Below are positions 59,665 to 64,000 of a stretch of 64,000 nt of DNA, piece by piece. The stretch lies in the NCBI GenBank assembly GCA_002409745.1, contig DHOU01000040.1, forward strand, positions 61,092 to 125,091. The letters are read 5' to 3'. Both the position numbers and the translations under genes were made by a program. The notes under the pieces are model-generated. The model was not told the DNA's origin. It did no database searches and saw only the letters and a program-made list of their open reading frames with translations. Positions within the stretch are counted from its first letter, which is position 1; every line of letters starts with the position of its first letter. Source of the DNA: Bacteroidales bacterium UBA5382. GTDB lineage: Bacteria > Bacteroidota > Bacteroidia > Bacteroidales > Dysgonomonadaceae.

Positions 59665-62600
59665 TTAGTTAATCCTAAAGTCTATAAATAAATTATTTTT
59701 CAGATAATCAATAAGCCGTTTGTCTACTTGAATGCGGGTAACCCGTGAAAAAAGTTGGACGCTCATTTTTGAATCTTCGCCTATAATCTGGAAATATAAC
59801 AATGAATTTCCCGAATTGTTTTTTATAAGCGCCGATAATTCGTTCACCGTCGCATCGTTTATTTCGCTAAGGGGAATTTGTAAGGTGATTTTCGAAACCA
59901 GTTTGTCCTTTACGTCAGACAGAAGTTGAATGGACGCGATCTTCACTTCCAGTTCCTCCGGACGATAACGCTTCGGTTGCACTCTTGCGGTGAGGTAAAC
60001 CGACAAGCCAACTCTGGCATAGCGGCCGAAATTCACACTCTCCTCGCCGAAAAGCGGCATTTCGAAACTTCCCTGATAATCTTCAATTTTAAAAATCGTG
60101 TAAGGCGATCCCCGCTTCGTTTGACCTTCCCGCACGGCCGTAATGATTCCGCCGAAGGTGATATCCTTTCCGTTTAACGATTCCAAGTCATTCAACTTCA
60201 ACGTGTCGGCGGTACAGATATAGTTCAGGATAAATTCATAATCATCCAACGGATGCGCCGATAAGTAAATGCCGATAAGCTCGCGCTCTTTGTTTAATTT
60301 CTCGAGATCGGACCAGCGGTCGGTCTTAGGCACTTCGGGACGGGCGATTTGGAAAGATGTGTCGTCGCCGAACAAGGAATTGACCGCTTCATTTTTATCC
60401 TGTTGATATTTACTCCCGTACCGGATGAGGGTATCGATAAAATCTTCGCCCTTGCTGTTCTGCGCCAGAAAATGTTCTCTTCTGACTCCGGAAAAGGAGT
60501 CGAATGCTCCGGCTAAAGCCAAGGCTTCGATCGTTTTCTTATTACAGGAGAAAAGGTTGACCCTTTCCACAAAGTCGAAAATATCATTAAACGCCCCGTT
60601 TTTGGTACGCTCCTCCACAATGTCGGCGATGGCGCCCTGCCTGACGTTCTTGATAGCCCCCAACCCAAAGCGGATATCCCCCTTTTTGTTGACCGAGAAG
60701 TTCGTAAACGACTCGTTTACATCGGGAGAGAGCACACTGATCCCCATGGCTTTGCATTCGTCCATGAATTTGGTGATCTCCGTGATGTTGTTCAGGTTGT
60801 TGGAAAGCACCGAAGCCATGTATTCCGACGGATAGTTGGCCTTCAGCCAGGCGGTTTGATAGGCGACCCATGAATAGCAGGTGGCATGCGACTTGTTAAA
60901 GGCATACGAAGCAAACTTCTCCCAGTCGTGCCAGATCTTATCCAAAACCTTTTCCTGATATCCGTTTTGTTTTCCTCCCGCGAGGAACTTCTCCTTCAAG
61001 GAATTCATCTTGTCGATGAGTTTCTTTCCCATGGCTTTACGCAACTCGTCCGACTGCCCCCGCGTGAAATTCGCCAACAATCTCGACAGAAGCATCACCT
61101 GTTCCTGGTACACGGTAATGCCGTAGGTCTCGCTGAGGTATTTTTCCATGACGGGGATGTCGTAAGAGATTTCTTCCCTGCCGTGCTTACGGGCGATGAA
61201 AGAAGGAATGTAGTCCATCGGGCCCGGTCGGTAGAGCGCGTTCATCGCAATTAAATCTTCGAACTTCGTAGGCTGCAATTCTTTCAGATACTTTTGCATC
61301 CCCGCCGATTCAAACTGGAACGTGCCGGTGGTCTTTCCGTCACTATATAGTTGATAGGTTTTGGTGTCGTCCATAGGGATGGCGCTCATATCGATCTTTT
61401 TGCCCGTGGTCGCCTGAATGTTCTTAACCGCGTCTTTGATAATCGACAAGGTTTTGAGCCCGAGGAAGTCCATTTTGATAAGCCCCGTCTCTTCAATCAC
61501 CGAGCCTTCATATTGCGTAACCAAAAGTTTCTCTTTCGTCTCTTTATCCTCCGCGGTACTGATGGGCACCACATTCGAGATGTCGGTTTGGCCGATAATC
61601 ACCCCGCAGGCATGCACGCCCGTGCTGCGCACGTTTCCTTCGAGCATCCGCGCGTATTTGAGGGTGTTTTTTATCAGCGGATCGCTGCTGTTGGCCGCTT
61701 CATTGAGTTCGGGAACATATTTGATGGCTTCGCCCAGCGTAATCTTTTTCACATTGGGAATCCGGTCGGGAACGAGTTTGGCCAGTCGGTCCGATTCGGA
61801 GAGCGGCAACTTGTGGACGCGCGCCACATCGCGAATAGCTGATTTCGTCGCCATCGTGCCGTAGGTAATGATATTGGCCACTTTTTCGCTTCCGTATTTA
61901 TCGATCACCCACCGAAGCACGCGGCCGCGGCCTTCGTCGTCGAAGTCGATGTCGATATCGGGCATGGATATACGGTCGGGGTTGAGGAACCGCTCGAACA
62001 GCAAGTCATATTTCAGCGGATCGATGTCGGTGATCCCCAGGCAGTAAGCCACCGCCGATCCTGCGGCCGATCCCCGCCCCGGGCCAACCGCCACGTCCAT
62101 TCCTCGGGCGGCGTTGATAAAGTCTTGAACGATGAGGAAATATCCGGGGAACCCCATGTTCTTGATCGTGTTCAATTCAAAATCCAAGCGCTCTTTGATG
62201 TCGTCCGACATGTTTTCGCCGTACCGCTTCCGGGCGCCTTGCAGCGTTAAATGCGTCAGGTAGTCGGCCTCGAGTTTGATACGGACCACCTTATTATATC
62301 CGCCGAGGCGATGGAAAATGTTTTCTCCGAATTCCTTTTTCAGCTCTTCTTCCGGATATTTGGCCTTATAGCCTTCCTCCGTTCCGAATGAATCGTCGAT
62401 GGGATAAAAAGGCATCATCGGGGGGCTGTCGATGGAATAGAACTCCACTTTGTCGGCAACTTCCAACGTGTTGGAGAGTATTTGGGGATGATCCGGGAAA
62501 ATGGCGTTCATTTCCTGCGTAGTCTTAAGCCATTCCTGTTTGGTGTATCGCATCCGGTTGGGATCGTCGAAATCCTTTCCCGTGCTCAGGCAGATGAGGC

Positions 62601-63408
62601 GGTCGTGCGCATCGGCATCTTCCTCGTTTACAAAGTGGACGTCGTTGCTGGCAATCGCTTTTATTTGATATTTTTCGGCGATGCGCAGCAATTCTATATT
62701 GACCTTTTCCTGCTTGGGATACGTCGTTTGGTCGGCATCCGGGCGATCGGTTTTATGCCGTTGCAGTTCGATGTAATAATCGTCGCCGAAAATACCCTTG
62801 AACCATTGCACGGCTTTTTCGGCTTCATCGATTTGTCCGGCATCTATTTTGCGCGATATTTCCCCACCGAGGCACGCCGATGAAATAATCAATCCCTCGT
62901 GATATTGCTCCAGTAACTCCTTGTCGATACGCGGGCGGTAGTAAAAACCTTCCGTCCAGCTTTTCGAAACGATTTTAATCAGGTTTTTGTATCCTTGCAG
63001 GTTTTTCGCCAATACGACCAAGTGCCAGCCGCTGCCGTCTATTTTTTCCGATTGCATAAAGCGGTTGCGGCGGGCTACATAACATTCGCATCCGATGATC
63101 GGCTTAAAGAGTTTCTTTTGCGTTTGGACGAGGGTATCTTGCCGTTCACTGATTTGCTCGGGCGATGCGCCCTTTTCTTTCAGCGAGTCGATTTCTTTTC
63201 TTAAATTTTTGATTTCCGCATTGACCGGAGCATTTTTTTTCGACACGTAGTTGACGAACTCTTTTATGCCGTACATGGCCCCGTGATCGGTCAGCGCTAA
63301 GGCTTTCATGCCGTCTTTCATGGCTTTGTCCACCAGCCGCTGAATGCTGGCCTGGCCGTCGAGCAGGGAATATTGAGAGTGAACGTGTAAGTGTACGAAT
63401 GGTTGCAT
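59665..63408 (-). CDS. dnaE: DNA polymerase III subunit alpha
   Basis: A 1247-residue replicative polymerase catalytic subunit. The N-terminal PHP domain (about 1-300) has FVHLHVHSQYSLLDG and ALTDHGAMYG. The polymerase core includes GPGRGSAAGSAVAYCLGI and the catalytic aspartates in PDIDIDFDDEGRGRVL. YRPGPMDYIPSFIARKHG and TVYQEQVMLLSRLLANFTRG follow, then the helix-hairpin-helix region. An OB-fold (about 1045-1130, FGGIITAVREGQTKRG) and a short C-terminal domain end the protein. Length is normal for Bacteroidota DnaE1. Transcription starts from a -7 element at 63447-63454, and trxA follows after 24 bp. Confidence 0.97.
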   Translation of the reverse strand: MQPFVHLHVHSQYSLLDGQASIQRLVDKAMKDGMKALALTDHGAMYGIKEFVNYVSKKNAPVNAEIKNLRKEIDSLKEKGASPEQISERQDTLVQTQKKLFKPIIGCECYVARRNRFMQSEKIDGSGWHLVVLAKNLQGYKNLIKIVSKSWTEGFYYRPRIDKELLEQYHEGLIISSACLGGEISRKIDAGQIDEAEKAVQWFKGIFGDDYYIELQRHKTDRPDADQTTYPKQEKVNIELLRIAEKYQIKAIASNDVHFVNEEDADAHDRLICLSTGKDFDDPNRMRYTKQEWLKTTQEMNAIFPDHPQILSNTLEVADKVEFYSIDSPPMMPFYPIDDSFGTEEGYKAKYPEEELKKEFGENIFHRLGGYNKVVRIKLEADYLTHLTLQGARKRYGENMSDDIKERLDFELNTIKNMGFPGYFLIVQDFINAARGMDVAVGPGRGSAAGSAVAYCLGITDIDPLKYDLLFERFLNPDRISMPDIDIDFDDEGRGRVLRWVIDKYGSEKVANIITYGTMATKSAIRDVARVHKLPLSESDRLAKLVPDRIPNVKKITLGEAIKYVPELNEAANSSDPLIKNTLKYARMLEGNVRSTGVHACGVIIGQTDISNVVPISTAEDKETKEKLLVTQYEGSVIEETGLIKMDFLGLKTLSIIKDAVKNIQATTGKKIDMSAIPMDDTKTYQLYSDGKTTGTFQFESAGMQKYLKELQPTKFEDLIAMNALYRPGPMDYIPSFIARKHGREEISYDIPVMEKYLSETYGITVYQEQVMLLSRLLANFTRGQSDELRKAMGKKLIDKMNSLKEKFLAGGKQNGYQEKVLDKIWHDWEKFASYAFNKSHATCYSWVAYQTAWLKANYPSEYMASVLSNNLNNITEITKFMDECKAMGISVLSPDVNESFTNFSVNKKGDIRFGLGAIKNVRQGAIADIVEERTKNGAFNDIFDFVERVNLFSCNKKTIEALALAGAFDSFSGVRREHFLAQNSKGEDFIDTLIRYGSKYQQDKNEAVNSLFGDDTSFQIARPEVPKTDRWSDLEKLNKERELIGIYLSAHPLDDYEFILNYICTADTLKLNDLESLNGKDITFGGIITAVREGQTKRGSPYTIFKIEDYQGSFEMPLFGEESVNFGRYARVGLSVYLTARVQPKRYRPEELEVKIASIQLLSDVKDKLVSKITLQIPLSEINDATVNELSALIKNNSGNSLLYFQIIGEDSKMSVQLFSRVTRIQVDKRLIDYLKNNLFIDFRIN

Positions 63409-63446
63409 TTGTTATCGAGTAAAATTCTTTTGGATGCGATTTCCTG

Positions 63447-63454
63447 CAAATATA
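63447..63454 (-). promoter_or_regulatory. -7 promoter element for dnaE
   Basis: TATATTTG on the minus strand matches TAnnTTTG, 38 bp before the dnaE ATG. The rest of the 321-bp divergent gap (63409-63729) holds a small GGTCC/GGACC hairpin (63586-63599) and no gene that I can support. Confidence 0.55.
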
Positions 63455-63696
63455 AAGAAAAATGAGGGGAGTTTTCGATAAAACAGACCGAAGTTATCAA
63501 CGATTTTTTTTATCTATGGGTTTTTGTGAATCGCGAAGCGGTATCAAAAAACACCCTCTCCGCCCGTTCCCGGCTCATTCCCCGTGGTCCGAGGGGACCG
63601 TTGCGGCAGTCACATCTCTTTATGTTCCATTCGAGAGGAGGGAAACGTCCGGAAAATAATCCCGGCGGGCGGATAAATAATCTGCGGACTTTTCTG

Positions 63697-63704
63697 TAAT
63701 TTTG
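63697..63704 (+). promoter_or_regulatory. -7 promoter element for the XylR-like regulator
   Basis: TAATTTTG matches TAnnTTTG, 25 bp before the ATG at 63730. Confidence 0.5.
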
Positions 63705-63729
63705 TGAATGGATCGTAAATGTACGCATC

Positions 63730-64000
63730 ATGATAAATATATTGATATTGATCGATTGTTCTCCCGGCTTCAGCCGCCGTTTCCTGGGCGGGTTGAGCCG
63801 TTATTCGAATGAAAACGGCCCCTGGAATTTATATTATTTGACGCCTTATTACAAGAACTTATCCGGCGAAGGAGGAATCCTCCAACGCATCCGCGAGCAG
63901 CACATCGATGCCGTTATCGTACAATGGGAATATGAGGATTTCGGGTTTCTGGAAAAGCTCGACATCCCGGTATTTATTCAGAATGGCCGGGAAGCAAGCA
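63730..64000 (+). CDS. XylR-like transcriptional regulator, 5' part (partial)
   Basis: An open frame from ATG 63730 runs off the window after 90 codons. It begins NILILIDCSPGFSRRFLGGL, with SRYSNENGPWNLYYL, RIREQHIDAVIVQWEYEDFG and LDIPVFIQNGRE. This matches the N-terminal periplasmic-binding-protein-like domain of XylR-type regulators, which carry an AraC-type DNA-binding domain at the C-terminus, outside this window. Such proteins sense pentoses such as D-xylose, though many Bacteroidales members respond to other sugars. The call rests on a partial protein. Confidence 0.7.
   Translation, partial: MINILILIDCSPGFSRRFLGGLSRYSNENGPWNLYYLTPYYKNLSGEGGILQRIREQHIDAVIVQWEYEDFGFLEKLDIPVFIQNGREAS

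Noticed and set aside
63462..63659. A 65-codon open frame in the dnaE/XylR divergent gap.
   Set aside because: It overlaps the promoter region, has no homology I recognise and an unlikely composition.
1..64000. tRNA, rRNA or insertion-sequence genes.
   Set aside because: No cloverleaf-like or rRNA-like segment and no transposase motif was recognised by reading; a dedicated scan was not possible.

Overview
The window reads as chromosomal DNA of a Bacteroidales bacterium (Bacteroidota). Supporting signs are a SusC/SusD pair, GLPGLI, DUF2961, DUF2851, DUF4369 and DUF5106 proteins, a PorV homologue followed by ispF (an order I recall from Porphyromonas), and about twenty promoters with the Bacteroidota -7 element TAnnTTTG. 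I cannot name the species. There are no rRNA or tRNA genes, CRISPR arrays or insertion sequences that I can recognise. Both ends are cut inside genes: dnaX at the left and a XylR-like regulator at the right.

Layout. 0-7 kb: 3' part of dnaX; a TonB-receptor-like beta-barrel gene coupled to a GLPGLI gene; divergently, a sensor kinase/response regulator pair. 7-15 kb: pyridoxamine kinase, a decayed repeat tract, a small HTH gene coupled to an M15 peptidase lipoprotein, a comM-type ATPase, a DUF4369/thioredoxin-fold lipoprotein without redox cysteines, a UDP-xylose-synthase-like enzyme with a glycosyltransferase, and upp. 15-19.6 kb: pckA, an AT-rich intergenic region with a cluster of DnaA-box-like 9-mers (candidate oriC or DnaA-binding locus), nadA and ychF.

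19.6-38.4 kb holds the most interesting system, a single-direction polysaccharide utilisation locus: LacI-type regulator, FucI isomerase, SusC, SusD, a surface lipoprotein, two DUF2961 (GH172-type) proteins, an unassigned 697-residue probable glycosidase, a mutarotase-fold lipoprotein, a FucP-type symporter and an AraB-type ribulokinase. Three matching operators (two identical 16-mers and one variant) lie at the lacI and fucI promoters. FucI with a ribulokinase, but no fuculokinase or fuculose-phosphate aldolase, fits D-arabinose -> D-ribulose -> D-ribulose 5-phosphate. GH172 includes D-arabinofuranosidases. The locus is therefore best read as a candidate D-arabinan or D-arabinofuranoside utilisation system rather than a fucose operon.

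38.4-64 kb is mostly housekeeping: a biotin-dependent carboxylase/decarboxylase subunit, a DEAD-box helicase with a long leader, a phosphatase-fold lipoprotein that has lost its catalytic cysteine, nhaA, lipoproteins, two more thioredoxin-fold proteins, gpmA, DUF2851, an Ig-like lipoprotein, DUF3108, an exported ABM-fold protein, a UDG-family glycosylase, rex, an FAH-family hydrolase, porV-ispF-methyltransferase, a PduO-type adenosyltransferase, DUF2795, trxA and dnaE.
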